Assembly (NCBI RefSeq): GCF_003205195.1
Contig: NZ_QJRY01000012.1
Location: forward strand, 1 to 64,000
DNA length: 64,000 bases
Reading direction: 5' to 3'
From: Peteryoungia wuzhouensis
Lineage (GTDB): Bacteria > Pseudomonadota > Alphaproteobacteria > Rhizobiales > Rhizobiaceae
Shown piece by piece: positions 8,054-17,600 of the stretch (within the stretch, counting starts at the first letter, position 1; each line of letters starts with the position of its first letter). The notes beneath the pieces were generated by a model that searched no databases, was not told where the DNA came from, and saw only the letters and a list, made by a program, of their open reading frames with translations. Made by a program: the position numbers and the translations under genes.

Positions 8054-10453
8054 TCAGAGATCCGCAGGCACCTCTTTCAGCGCGATGTCCAGCGCTTCCA
8101 GGCATCGTTCCCCGTCAGCCAGGCTGAAGACCAGAGGAGGCCGGATCTTGATGATATTGCCGAACGGACCTGTCGACGACACCAGAACGCCGAGAGCCTT
8201 CATCCGCTCGCGCACCCAGCGCGCGGCAAGTTTCGCTGGCGCTCTTGTCTCGCGATCAGTCACCAGTTCGACACCGAGGAAGAGGCCCCGTCCCTGAATA
8301 TGCCCGATGATCTCGTGGCGCTCCATCAGGGCTCGCAGGCCACTCATCAGGAACGAACCGCTTCGGGCGGCATTCCCCTGCAGGTCTTCGCCGACAAGAA
8401 CGTCAAGGCAGGCATTTCCGACCACCGCTGAAACCGTGTTGCCACCAAAGGTGTTGAAGTAGCCCGTATGTTTCTGCAGGCGCTCGGCGATATCACGCCG
8501 CGTTGCAAGCGCTGCAATCGGATGTCCATTGCCCATCGGCTTCCCCATCGTGACGATGTCGGGCTCCACGCCAAAGGCCTGGAAGCCCCACATATGCGTC
8601 CCAGATCGGCCAAAGCCCATCTGGACCTCGTCCGCGATCGTCAGAGCCCCGGCACGCTTCGCCGCCTGATAGGCAAGCGGCAGATAGTCTTGCGGCGGCA
8701 CGAGCGCACCGTTGGCGTCGAAGATGGAATCAATCAGGAGCCCAGCCATGCCAAAGCCCTGCTCGGACAGTCGCGACGCGGCTTCATCGACATGGGCGGC
8801 GTATTTCTGGCCCGCATCCCGTACGTCTTCGCGGTAAAGTCCGCGATACAGATTGGGCGGCGGCAGGGTTTCCACCCAGCTTGGCTTGTCCTCGATGTTA
8901 TAGTCGATCAACGACAGCGGCGTCACGACCGTGGTGTTGCCGTGATAGCTGTTCTCGGTGATGACGATCCCTTCGCGCCCCGTCGATGCGCGCGCCAGAC
9001 GAACGGCAAGATCGTTGGCCTCGGATCCTGTGCACACGAAGAACCAGGTATCGAGATGGTCGGGCAACGTCGCCCCAAGCCGTTCTCCGAGCCGCACGAT
9101 CTCCGAATGCAGATAGCGCGAATTGGTGTTGAGCGTGCTGGCCTGCCGGGCGAGCGCCTCGACGACATAGGGATGGCAGTGACCGACATTCGCGACATTG
9201 TTGTAACAGTCGAGATACTCCTTGCCCGTCGCATCATAGACCTTGCAACCCAGCCCGCGCACAAGCTCCACCGGCTCGTTGTAAAACGTATAGGTCTTGC
9301 CCATCACCGCCTCGCGACGCTTGAGGAGCGCAGGCGTCGGCTGGGCACCGGCGACGACATCAACCTTCACGGACGGTACGACCGACGGCATCATGCCCGC
9401 TGAGAATTCGGCATCGGACATGGTTTCGAAGCGATGGATGGCCTCGATGTAGAGAGACTGCAACTCGCCAAGCTTGGACTCCGGCGGTTCGTCGAGGCCG
9501 GACTGGTGCGAGACGAGTGACACCTGAAGCAGGAGCCGGGCGAGAACCAGAGACCTCAAGATTTCGAGATCGGCCGTCTCCAGCGGCATATAGCGCTGAT
9601 ATCCACGCACGAGGCAGCGCGCCGCATGGACGGGATCATTCGACCAGTGAACGAGGGACGCAACGGTGACGGCGAGATCCTGAACCACCGGGCCGAAGAT
9701 CATGTCGCCGAAATCGATGATCCCGTCGATACGGAATTCCGGGTCGAGCGTCACGAGAACATTGGATTCATGGAAGTCGTGATAGATCACCTGCGCCCGA
9801 AGCTTCGGCAGGCGCTCGGAAAGCACCGTCGAAAGATGAGGCAGAAAGCGTTCCGCAAACGGCCGGAGCGAGGCGGGTAAGGCCCGGCGCAACGGTTCGG
9901 AGAAAAGCAAGCCGTTTGCCAGATCCCAGGGCATGTTGCCGGGCGCGCCGGCACTGCGGAAGCCCTGAAGGGCGCGGGCGAGACGTCCACTGACCTCTCC
10001 CAGCAACATGAGTTCCCCAGCATCGAGAACCGTCCCGGATGCACTCAGTTGGTCTAGCAGGGTCTTGCCCGCAACAAAGGAAAGAACCCGCATCGTGTGT
10101 GCACGTCCGAGTTCATCGGATACCGTGGAGAACGCCTGACCATCGAGCGTCCGACGCAAGCGCGGGACCGGCACGTGAGGATCCACACGGCGGATGTGTT
10201 CGAGCGCTTCCGTCTGGAAGACGAGACTGTCTTGCGGCTCGTTCAGCGACGCCACTTTGACAACGAACTCCGCACCGGCATCTGTGATGAGGCGAAAGTT
10301 CTGTTCCCGCTCGCCGCCCAACCGGCGCCATGTCCCGACCAAACCATAAACGGCAGCAACCCGTTCTTCGATAACCTGGACAGGCAGATTGGGCGCCAGG
10401 ATACTTCCGAGCATCGCTTCGGTGGCTTCACGTGTCGGAATGATGAGCGTCAT
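8054..10453 (-). CDS. APH-type kinase fused to class III PLP aminotransferase/phospho-lyase
   Basis: This 799-residue fusion has two parts. Residues 1 to about 340 form an aminoglycoside phosphotransferase/choline kinase-like domain, with catalytic loop YHDFHESNVLV (Asp226, Asn231) and metal site IIDFGDMIFGP. Residues about 370-799 form a class III aminotransferase with TIADEVQMGFGRSG and the PLP lysine in TMGKPMGNGHP (Lys638). The same two activities occur as hydroxylysine kinase and phosphohydroxylysine phospho-lyase, and as amino-alcohol phosphate phospho-lyases. The likely role is therefore to phosphorylate an amino alcohol and then eliminate phosphate to give an aldehyde or ketone; simple transamination remains possible. 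The start follows GAAGGG. The substrate cannot be read from sequence. Confidence 0.88.
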   Translation of the reverse strand: MTLIIPTREATEAMLGSILAPNLPVQVIEERVAAVYGLVGTWRRLGGEREQNFRLITDAGAEFVVKVASLNEPQDSLVFQTEALEHIRRVDPHVPVPRLRRTLDGQAFSTVSDELGRAHTMRVLSFVAGKTLLDQLSASGTVLDAGELMLLGEVSGRLARALQGFRSAGAPGNMPWDLANGLLFSEPLRRALPASLRPFAERFLPHLSTVLSERLPKLRAQVIYHDFHESNVLVTLDPEFRIDGIIDFGDMIFGPVVQDLAVTVASLVHWSNDPVHAARCLVRGYQRYMPLETADLEILRSLVLARLLLQVSLVSHQSGLDEPPESKLGELQSLYIEAIHRFETMSDAEFSAGMMPSVVPSVKVDVVAGAQPTPALLKRREAVMGKTYTFYNEPVELVRGLGCKVYDATGKEYLDCYNNVANVGHCHPYVVEALARQASTLNTNSRYLHSEIVRLGERLGATLPDHLDTWFFVCTGSEANDLAVRLARASTGREGIVITENSYHGNTTVVTPLSLIDYNIEDKPSWVETLPPPNLYRGLYREDVRDAGQKYAAHVDEAASRLSEQGFGMAGLLIDSIFDANGALVPPQDYLPLAYQAAKRAGALTIADEVQMGFGRSGTHMWGFQAFGVEPDIVTMGKPMGNGHPIAALATRRDIAERLQKHTGYFNTFGGNTVSAVVGNACLDVLVGEDLQGNAARSGSFLMSGLRALMERHEIIGHIQGRGLFLGVELVTDRETRAPAKLAARWVRERMKALGVLVSSTGPFGNIIKIRPPLVFSLADGERCLEALDIALKEVPADL

Positions 10454-10713
10454 CAGTCGAACCCTTCGCTGTCTAGTAAACTCGATGCCGCAGCCGAAGC
10501 CACCGCCGATCTCCCGGAAGCAGTCCGAGAGGTTCTCGTCGCTTGATCCAGGCCATAAGGCGTTGTCTCACGCCCCCCAAAGCCTACACATTAGGAATGC
10601 TCCGAGTTCACTTCGGCGAATTTCAAAGTTTCAGCACTCCACCCCTTCTGGATCGGGGTTGATCGAACGGAAAGCACTTCGGATGGCAGCGCGCGCAAGC
10701 TCGAAGATCGAGG

Positions 10714-11679
10714 TCAAGAGGCCGTGGGAACGGGGAGCAACCGCGCCGGACCATCCTTCACGGTGCGGCTGATGATGTCGATGAATGTCTTCAAGATCGG
10801 CCTGCTCTTCCAGTCGTCGAGCGTCGCAAGCTGAAATTTGGCCTTGTAGGAAAAGAGGTTGGGCCGGATCAGGCGCATGCGACCCGCCTTCACGAAGGAG
10901 GCGGCATAGTGATCGGGAAGATATCCGAGATAGGCACCCGACAGGATGAGATAGGCCTCCGCCTCCATATTGGAGACGGTGGCGTGCGGATTGGCGATGG
11001 CGAAGATCTTGATGTCGCGCGCTGCCCAATAGCTGCGCCCGATGATGCGGTAGGTGCGAACCTCGTCGATACCGATCTGATCATCAGGGGTGGAGAACAG
11101 AGGATGCCCGGCACCGCAGTAGAAGTTCTGGGTTTCTTCGTAAAGATCGAAGTAAGTGAGCCCCAACGCCATCCGGGGAAAACTGCCGACTGCGAGATCG
11201 AGCTTGCGCGCGACGACATCCCTGAGCAATTCACCCGGCGAACGGGTCTCCACGACCAGTTGCAGCGAGGGGGCCGCCTCAGACAAGGCGGAGATGGTCG
11301 ACGCGATCGGCGAAGCCGGATCCGTGATCGTATTGTCGACAAGCCCGAGGGACAGGCTCCCGCTGAGATTGGAGCGCAACCCGGCAACCTTTCGCCGGAA
11401 CTGGTCCAGCGAACCGAACAGCCTCTGGCATTCTTCGAACACCAGACGCCCGACCTCGGTCAGCTGAAATCCGCCGCGTCCACGTTTGCAGAGCGTGACG
11501 CCCAGACGCTGCTCGAGCGCCGAGACTTTCTCCGAGATCGTCGACAGGGAAAGGTTCAATTCAGCCTGTGCCGCTGAGAGACCGCCCGCCTCCACGACCT
11601 TGATGAATATCCGGATGAGACGGATGTCCATGTTGTCGACGGAGATCAGATTGCGCGTGGCGCTCTCGGTCTTCTGCAT
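10714..11679 (-). CDS. LysR family transcriptional regulator
   Basis: This 321-residue protein has a LysR helix-turn-helix in MDIRLIRIFIKVVEAGGLS, then AQAELNLSLSTISEKVSALE and RLGVTLCKRGRGGFQLTEVG, followed by an effector-binding domain. The start at 11679 is chosen over the longer frame (to 11823), whose first 48 residues have no LysR character; ATG 11631, at MDIRL, is the shortest alternative. It lies between the kinase-aminotransferase gene and the amidohydrolase operon, all on the same strand, and is a candidate regulator of both. A 17-bp palindrome sits just upstream. Confidence 0.88.
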   Translation of the reverse strand: MQKTESATRNLISVDNMDIRLIRIFIKVVEAGGLSAAQAELNLSLSTISEKVSALEQRLGVTLCKRGRGGFQLTEVGRLVFEECQRLFGSLDQFRRKVAGLRSNLSGSLSLGLVDNTITDPASPIASTISALSEAAPSLQLVVETRSPGELLRDVVARKLDLAVGSFPRMALGLTYFDLYEETQNFYCGAGHPLFSTPDDQIGIDEVRTYRIIGRSYWAARDIKIFAIANPHATVSNMEAEAYLILSGAYLGYLPDHYAASFVKAGRMRLIRPNLFSYKAKFQLATLDDWKSRPILKTFIDIISRTVKDGPARLLPVPTAS

Positions 11680-11713
11680 CTTGGCTGCTTCCCGTAAAAG
11701 TCGGCCCGTCTCG

Positions 11714-11730
11714 GTTCCACACAGTGGAAC
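11714..11730. promoter_or_regulatory. 17-bp palindromic operator candidate upstream of LysR gene
   Basis: GTTCCAC (11714-11720), ACA, GTGGAAC (11724-11730) is a perfect interrupted palindrome containing the T-N11-A core typical of LysR sites. It lies 35-51 bp upstream of the regulator start. Autoregulation is the simplest reading. Confidence 0.5.
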
Positions 11731-11769
11731 TATTTGACCAACAACGATATTCCCCGGGTCAATATTAGG

Positions 11770-11805
11770 CAAGCGATCCCTCGACAATCGCCGCGGGATC
11801 GCTTG
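11770..11805 (-). terminator. Hairpin downstream of the amidohydrolase operon
   Basis: An 11-bp perfect stem, CAAGCGATCCC (11770-11780) with GGGATCGCTTG (11795-11805), has a 14-nt loop. It lies just after the amidohydrolase stop in the direction of transcription. No strong U-run follows, so termination or RNA protection are both possible. It suggests that the LysR gene is a separate unit. Confidence 0.5.
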
Positions 11806-11847
11806 ATCACAGCAGATCGGCAACGCGGTCAGATCCGCGCGACAAGG

Positions 11848-13515
11848 TCAGGCTTCGTAGGTAATCCGGCCGCCGCAAATCGTATGCCGCGGTGTCACGC
11901 CGACGATTGCCTCCGGGTCCAGAGCCTCGAGATCCGCGTTCCAGATCACGATGTCTGCGACATAGCCCGACTTCAGCTGACCTTTCCAGCTTTCCGCAAA
12001 TTCGGCATAGGCGCCTCGCACCGTATAGGCATCGAGAGCCTCCATCAGGGTCTGACGGTTGTCGGGAAGGTCGTCGCGCCACGGCTTGCGTGTCATGGCG
12101 GAATGGATCGACAGCATCGGAGACACGGGCGATACCGGCCAGTCTGTCGAAAAGATCATGTCGATGCCGGCATCACGGATCGCTCGCCATGCGTAGGAGC
12201 GAACCCAGTTGTCCACGCCGATGCGCGACAAGGTCGGCTCAAGTGGCAAGCCGCACTGACCGGGCGGCACGGTCGGCTGCATCGAAGCAATGACCTTCAG
12301 ATCCGCCATCCGGGTCAGATCGCCCCAGCGCACCACTTCGATATGTTCGATGCGGTGGCGGCTGTCGCGAGGGCCACTCGCGGCACGTGCCGCCCCATAG
12401 CCATCCAGGACGCTCGATACCGCGCCGTCACCGATCGCATGCACGGCGATCTGCAGACCACGTTTGTCCGCCTCGATGCAGATCCGGTCGAAGGTCGCCT
12501 GGTCGATGCGCGCTTCGCCCTTCCAGCCCGGCCGGTCGGCATAGTCGTCGTACATCAGCGCCGTGTGGGAATCGAGCACGCCATCCATGAACACTTTCAC
12601 AGTGCCGGAATTCAGCCACTCCCCCTGGAACTCGGCATGCCACGCAGCCGCCTTGTCCATCTGCTCGACGATATCGCCGCTGACGTAATGCAGCGGCACC
12701 CGGCCACGGCAGATCAGGTCGCCTTCAGCCTGGATCTCAGAGAGCAGTTCCAGCTGGTAGCGATTGCCGTCCATATTCTGGAAGCTGGTGATGCCATTGG
12801 CCGCCAGATGCTGGAGACCACGCTTCAGGAGGGTGCGATCATAGGCGCGGTCCGCTGCCGTCACATTCGCCGGTTCATCGCCGGTGCTCAGTCCCAGGAG
12901 GTCGCGGCCAGCATTGGCGCCAAGTGCGATGACATCATCAAACGCATAGTGCTCGCGCAATTCACCCTGGGCCAGCCCATCCTCGCCGATGACGATCTCA
13001 TTGCCAGGTGGCAGCTTGCGGCCTTCGAGGAGGCCAGCCTTGGTGAGCGCGATGGTGTTGGCCCAGACCGTGTGGTGGTCCGGCGACATCAGAGCAAGGG
13101 GACGGTCCGCCAGGATCGAATCGAGCACGTGCCTGTCGATGGGGCGCCCCTCACCGAGGATCGTATAATCGCAGGTATTGGCCATCAGCAACGGCTCGGA
13201 CGGTCGCGATTCCGCATAACCAAGGATGGCGGCCTTCATCGCCTCATATCCCTTGACCTCGAACAGAGACAGCTGGTCGAGTTCGGCAGATGCACCGAAG
13301 AGATGGATGTGACTCTCGTTGATGCCGGGCGTGACGCTGGCACCCCCCGCATCGATCACACGCGTCTCACCGGTCCTGTAGCCGGAGATCTCGCTGTTGC
13401 TGCCGACGGCGAGGATCCGCCCGCCGGCAATTGCCAGCGCTTCCGCCTGCGGCTGCGCCGGCTCCATCGAGATGATCCGGCCGTTGATGATGATCAGGTC
13501 CGCTGACACTGCCAT
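11848..13515 (-). CDS. Amidohydrolase family protein (YtcJ-like)
   Basis: This 555-residue metal-dependent hydrolase of the Amidohydrolase_3 type starts with a small beta domain (DLIIINGRIISMEP). The first metal motif, NESHIHLFG, comes after the VIDAGGASVTPG strand. Later motifs include IAVHAIGDGAV, RIEHIEVV and the Asp in STDWPVSP. Such enzymes hydrolyse C-N bonds in cyclic or acyl-amine compounds. The start at 13515 has GAGGGA six bases upstream. It is the last gene of the operon containing cupin, aldehyde dehydrogenase, FAD oxidase and ABC transporter genes, so its substrate is probably the imported amine or a derivative. Confidence 0.88.
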   Translation of the reverse strand: MAVSADLIIINGRIISMEPAQPQAEALAIAGGRILAVGSNSEISGYRTGETRVIDAGGASVTPGINESHIHLFGASAELDQLSLFEVKGYEAMKAAILGYAESRPSEPLLMANTCDYTILGEGRPIDRHVLDSILADRPLALMSPDHHTVWANTIALTKAGLLEGRKLPPGNEIVIGEDGLAQGELREHYAFDDVIALGANAGRDLLGLSTGDEPANVTAADRAYDRTLLKRGLQHLAANGITSFQNMDGNRYQLELLSEIQAEGDLICRGRVPLHYVSGDIVEQMDKAAAWHAEFQGEWLNSGTVKVFMDGVLDSHTALMYDDYADRPGWKGEARIDQATFDRICIEADKRGLQIAVHAIGDGAVSSVLDGYGAARAASGPRDSRHRIEHIEVVRWGDLTRMADLKVIASMQPTVPPGQCGLPLEPTLSRIGVDNWVRSYAWRAIRDAGIDMIFSTDWPVSPVSPMLSIHSAMTRKPWRDDLPDNRQTLMEALDAYTVRGAYAEFAESWKGQLKSGYVADIVIWNADLEALDPEAIVGVTPRHTICGGRITYEA

Positions 13516-13562
13516 GGGTATTCCCTCTTCCAAAGCGTCCCGTCACCGACGCCGTTTTCTTG

Positions 13563-13913
13563 TTATTCGACGGTGAAATAGTATTTCCGGCAGGTCTCAG
13601 TCACCTCGAAGCGACCGCTGAAGCCCTTGCGCATGACGTAGCTGTCGCCGGCACCGAATGTGGCAGGTGCGCCACCGTCGGGCGTGATGACAACCCGCCC
13701 TGCGAGGATGTGGGCCATCTCGTTGAACGGATAGTTGTCCATCCGCTCGGCATAAGGCGTCGCCTCCCAGATACCGCAGGTCTGCGACCCCTCGGAGAAG
13801 ATCACCGCACCCTGTTCTGTAGGGGCTGCGGTCAGCAGGCTCTCAGCGGGCACGACGCTACAGGCTGCAAGGCCGTCCGGTCCGTCCGAGGTCAGGGCAA
13901 TGAGTTTGGACAT
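13563..13913 (-). CDS. Small cupin protein (Cupin_3/EutQ-like)
   Basis: This 116-residue single-domain cupin carries the two cupin segments (NEMAHILAGRVVITPDGG and GDSYVMRKGFSGRFEVTETC), ending KYYFTVE. It resembles the stand-alone Cupin_3 proteins often encoded beside FAD amine oxidases and aldehyde dehydrogenases. Their function is largely unknown; a metal-dependent or chaperone-like role is possible. It lies 23 bp downstream of the aldehyde dehydrogenase gene in the same operon. Confidence 0.82.
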   Translation of the reverse strand: MSKLIALTSDGPDGLAACSVVPAESLLTAAPTEQGAVIFSEGSQTCGIWEATPYAERMDNYPFNEMAHILAGRVVITPDGGAPATFGAGDSYVMRKGFSGRFEVTETCRKYYFTVE

Positions 13914-13936
13914 GAGTGTTTCCTTTCTGCGAGGAG

Positions 13937-15424
13937 TCAGCTTGCGCGCGTCACATGTTTGACAGCGCGATAGGAGGAGAGCCCCCAGGGCCCCAACTCG
14001 CGACCGATCCCACTCGCCTTGAAACCACCCCAGGCGGTATTGGGGAAAATGATCTGCGCGGAGTTGACCCAGACATGACCTGCATCAAGCCGGCTCGCCA
14101 CGGCATTTGCAGCCTCCGGATCGGTGCCGACCACGGTGGCCGCCAATCCGAATTCCGTGTCGTTGGCGATGGCGATGGCTTCGTCGACGCTGGCAAAACT
14201 TCTAAGCGCCAAAACCGGTCCAAAAATCTCGTCACGCCAGACCGGGTGATCGGATGGCACGTCGCGGTAGATCGTCGGCTCGACGAAGAAACCATCGCGG
14301 CCCTCCACGACACGACCGCCCGCCAGGCACTCGAGGCCCGACGCCCGCGCCGCCTCCAGCGTGTCCCTGACCTTGGCATATTGTGGGAAGGTGGTGAGAG
14401 GACCCATCTCGGCATCCGGCGTCTCGTGACCGCCGACCTTCAGCCCCGCAGCCTTCTCGACGAGAGCCTCGGTGAAGCGCGCAGCGATCTTCTCCGAAAC
14501 CAGCAGGCGGGAGGTGGCGGAGCACATCTGACCGCAATTGAAGAAGATGCCGGCAGCGGCAATCTCGACAGCCTGCGCGATGTCCGCATCCTCCAGGATG
14601 ACGATCGGCGATTTGCCGCCGAGTTCCAGGGAGACGGGCACGACACGCTGTGCCGCGGCAGCCATAACCCGTGAGCCGGTGGCATTGGACCCTGTAAACG
14701 AAATCTTGCGGAAGCGGCGGTCGGCGCAGAGCGCACTACCGATCGCCCCGGCCCCCGGGAGAATATTGAGCACACCTGCCGGCAGGCCGGCTTCGATGGC
14801 GATATCGCCATAGACAAGTTCGGTCAGTGTCGTGAATTCCGACGGCTTGAGGACCGCCGTGCAGCCTGCTGCAAGCGCTGGAGCAAGCTTCCATGCCGTA
14901 GTCACCATCGGGAAATTCCACGGGACGATCAGCGCGACGGGACCGAGCGGCTCGAAATAGGTGGCGCCCTCCAAGCCGTCCATCGGTAGTTCGACCGATT
15001 GCCCCTGCTGGCTATCCAGACCTTCGGCGAGATCGCCATAATAGTCGAAGGTCGCGACCGCATCATCGACATCGATCTCGGCTTCGAAGCGGGGCTTGCC
15101 ACTGTTGAGCATCTGCAGCGCCACAAGGTCGGCCTTCCGCGTCCGGAGCCCCTCGGCGATCGCCCTCAGATATGTTGCCCGCTCCTTTCCGCTCGTGCGG
15201 CGCCAGCTATTGAAGGCCTGCGTGGCGGCAGCGGCCGCAGCGTCAACCTGCGCGACAGAGGCCGGCCGAAACGCGGCAAAGGCCTTGCCTGTCGACGGGT
15301 CGATGACCTCGATCGCAGCGCTCTCGCCTGCGTCGACCCAACGTCCTGCAATGAAGACGGTCTGGGCGCGGTCCAGCAGAGCGGCAGGAACCTCCATGTA
15401 TGGCGGGCGGATGAATGTCGTCAT
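13937..15424 (-). CDS. NAD(P)-dependent aldehyde dehydrogenase (aminoaldehyde/betaine aldehyde type)
   Basis: This 495-residue enzyme has the usual length and all catalytic parts: PWNFPMVTTAWKLAPALAAG with Asn170, VLKPSE, FTGSNATG, LELGGKSP with general base Glu267, and NCGQMCSATS with nucleophile Cys301. EIFGPVLAL lies near the C terminus. It would oxidise an amino-aldehyde, such as 4-aminobutanal or a guanidino equivalent, to the acid. Its start overlaps the stop of the FAD oxidase gene (ATGA, 15421-15424). The pairing resembles PuuB-PuuC. Confidence 0.92.
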   Translation of the reverse strand: MTTFIRPPYMEVPAALLDRAQTVFIAGRWVDAGESAAIEVIDPSTGKAFAAFRPASVAQVDAAAAAATQAFNSWRRTSGKERATYLRAIAEGLRTRKADLVALQMLNSGKPRFEAEIDVDDAVATFDYYGDLAEGLDSQQGQSVELPMDGLEGATYFEPLGPVALIVPWNFPMVTTAWKLAPALAAGCTAVLKPSEFTTLTELVYGDIAIEAGLPAGVLNILPGAGAIGSALCADRRFRKISFTGSNATGSRVMAAAAQRVVPVSLELGGKSPIVILEDADIAQAVEIAAAGIFFNCGQMCSATSRLLVSEKIAARFTEALVEKAAGLKVGGHETPDAEMGPLTTFPQYAKVRDTLEAARASGLECLAGGRVVEGRDGFFVEPTIYRDVPSDHPVWRDEIFGPVLALRSFASVDEAIAIANDTEFGLAATVVGTDPEAANAVASRLDAGHVWVNSAQIIFPNTAWGGFKASGIGRELGPWGLSSYRAVKHVTRAS

Positions 15425-16809
15425 AGCGGGAACCCCATTTTGTGGACCATGTTTATCCAGAGTTTGCGCCAGCCACCCTTCTGGTCGACCTCGTCAAGCG
15501 CATACATCGTCGTCTTTGCCCCGATCCAACGGAATGGTTCCGGCGGAATCCAGTTCGGCAGCGTCCGGGCAAAATCGAGCTCGAGATCGGGGTTGGTTTT
15601 CCCATCCAGAATGTCGAGGCCGATCGAGGCGCCGAAGCGCGTCGTGGTGACGCCGAAGCCGGAATAGCCCCCGGCATAAAGCCCCTTCCCGCCGTAATAA
15701 CGTTGAAAATGCACCGCCAGACGCATCGTCAGGTCGATGGGCCCGGACCAGGCATGGGTGAACTTCACATCGGCGAGTTGCGGGAACGTGTTGAAGAAAT
15801 AGCCAGCCAGGCGCTCGTAGGTTTCGATCTTGCGATCGCCCGCAGGGTCCGTATTGTTGTTGAAGTAATACCCAACACGCCCGCCGAAGATGATCCGGTT
15901 GTCGCGCGTGAGCCGCATATAGTTCAGCTGCGTGCGCGTATCGTAGATGCCCTGGCGGTTCTTCCAACCGAGCCGGGAAAGCTGCTCCGCAGTCAGAGGT
16001 TCTGTCGCCAGAACACGATCGCGAACCGACACGATGCGGGTCTTGATCTTCTTGTGACCCGCATTCCAGGCATTGGTGGCAAACAGGACGCGAGGCGCCT
16101 TGATCCGACCGTCATGGGTCACGATCGTCAGCGTGCCTCCGTCATCCTCCACACCGGTCATCGGCGTATGCTCGTAGATCCGGACACCGAGGCTGAGCGC
16201 TACGCGCTTGAGGCCCCAGGCGAGTTTCGCCGGATGCACCGTGCCGCTGCGTTCCTTCGACCACATCGCGCCATCGAACAACGGCGAGGCCACTTCCGCC
16301 TGAACCTCGTCACGGTTGAGCAGGACGACATTGTGTCCGTAGCGCTGTGCAAGCTGGAATTCCTCTTGCAGTTCGTCCAGACCACCCGCTCCAACGGCAA
16401 CCGTCATTTCGCCGGACCATTCGACATCGGCGTCGATGCCATGGTCATCGAGCGTCTTCGACCATCCATCGAGATTCACCTTCCCGAGCCGTTCCAGCGC
16501 CGCCAGATCCTGGGGAAAGATCCGGTTGGCATTGGACAGTCCGTGCATGACGGACGTCGACACGATCCCACCCGGCCGGCCGGAAGCGCCATGACCGACC
16601 TTGCCGGCTTCGATGATGGCAACATCCCGCCCGGGATTGGCCTGCTTGGCCAGGATCGCGGCCCAAAGGCCGGTAAAGCCTCCGCCGACGATGACGAGAT
16701 CGGCATCGGCACGACCAACCAGATGTTTTTCACTGGCAGGAGCCAGCGGATTGTCGAGCCAGAACGGATAGAGCGTGGCCTCTGCCAGCGCGCTGCGCAC
16801 AGTAGTCAT
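15421..16809 (-). CDS. FAD-dependent oxidoreductase, DAO family (PuuB-like)
   Basis: This 462-residue protein has an N-terminal FAD-binding motif DLVIVGGGFTGLWAAILAKQ, the acidic end of beta-2 (VAIIEAG) and HGASGRPGGI, as in gamma-glutamylputrescine oxidase and related amine or amino acid oxidases. A conserved C-terminal stretch, YAGGYSGFGVTTTRFGA, supports this family. It likely deaminates an imported amine to an aldehyde for the neighbouring dehydrogenase. It overlaps the upstream permease stop by four bases, placing transport and oxidation in one transcript. Confidence 0.88.
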   Translation of the reverse strand: MTTVRSALAEATLYPFWLDNPLAPASEKHLVGRADADLVIVGGGFTGLWAAILAKQANPGRDVAIIEAGKVGHGASGRPGGIVSTSVMHGLSNANRIFPQDLAALERLGKVNLDGWSKTLDDHGIDADVEWSGEMTVAVGAGGLDELQEEFQLAQRYGHNVVLLNRDEVQAEVASPLFDGAMWSKERSGTVHPAKLAWGLKRVALSLGVRIYEHTPMTGVEDDGGTLTIVTHDGRIKAPRVLFATNAWNAGHKKIKTRIVSVRDRVLATEPLTAEQLSRLGWKNRQGIYDTRTQLNYMRLTRDNRIIFGGRVGYYFNNNTDPAGDRKIETYERLAGYFFNTFPQLADVKFTHAWSGPIDLTMRLAVHFQRYYGGKGLYAGGYSGFGVTTTRFGASIGLDILDGKTNPDLELDFARTLPNWIPPEPFRWIGAKTTMYALDEVDQKGGWRKLWINMVHKMGFPL

Positions 16810-17600
16810 TTGGAATGGGCCCCGAGCAATTTGGGAAGGTCGCTGAAACGAGCGACGAGCGAGAAGATGACGACGGTGACGAAGACGAAGAAGACCGAAG
16901 CGGACGCCATGACGGGCGTGTAGCCGTAGCGCAGCGAATTGAAGATCTTCATCGGAAGGGTTTCGATAACGGCACCCACCGTCATATAGGCCACGAGATA
17001 CTCGTTGAGCGACACGACGAAAGCGAAGGCAAAGCCCGAAATCAGGTATGGCCGCACAAGCGGCAGCACGATGGTCGTGAGGATCGTGCGATTGTCGGCC
17101 CCCATCGTCGCAGCCGCTTCAGGCAGACTTGCTTCCAGCGAACTGAAACCGAGCGTCAGCGACACGAGTGGAAGCGACACGAGGAAAATCCCGTGACTGA
17201 TCACCACCGTCCAGCTTTGTCCGTAAAAGCCGGATTGCGTCCAGAAAGACAGGAAACCCATCGCGGTGATCACGGGCGGAAGGAGGAAGGGCATCAGGCC
17301 GACCGCGATGATCACCTTCACGATGCCCATGCGGTAGCGCCAGTTGAACCAGGCCAGGGGAAAGGCGATCATGACGGCGAAGGCTGCGGACAACAGCGCG
17401 ATCAGGCTGCTGTTGAACAGGGCGGCCGACCAGTCTGGTGTTCTGAAGAGATCGAGATACCAACCCAGGTTGAAGCCTTGCGGTGGAAAGGTCAGCGACT
17501 TCTTCGCATTGACCGAGACACCGAGGACGACGATGAACGGTGCGGCCATGACGATGGCGAGCACCGAGAAGAACACGCGGCGCAGCAGAACCTGACTCAT
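16806..17600 (-). CDS. ABC transporter permease (PotC-type)
   Basis: This 264-residue inner-membrane protein has about six hydrophobic segments and the permease EAA loop in SLEASLPEAAATMGADNRTI. The sequence follows the polyamine/spermidine PotC branch. It overlaps both neighbouring genes by four bases (ATGA) and would pair with the 284-residue permease as the channel of a high-affinity importer. Confidence 0.9.
   Translation of the reverse strand: MSQVLLRRVFFSVLAIVMAAPFIVVLGVSVNAKKSLTFPPQGFNLGWYLDLFRTPDWSAALFNSSLIALLSAAFAVMIAFPLAWFNWRYRMGIVKVIIAVGLMPFLLPPVITAMGFLSFWTQSGFYGQSWTVVISHGIFLVSLPLVSLTLGFSSLEASLPEAAATMGADNRTILTTIVLPLVRPYLISGFAFAFVVSLNEYLVAYMTVGAVIETLPMKIFNSLRYGYTPVMASASVFFVFVTVVIFSLVARFSDLPKLLGAHSK

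Noticed and set aside
11734..13506. 590-codon plus-strand frame opposite the amidohydrolase gene
   Set aside because: The opposite strand encodes a clear amidohydrolase with metal motifs. The antisense product has no family features.
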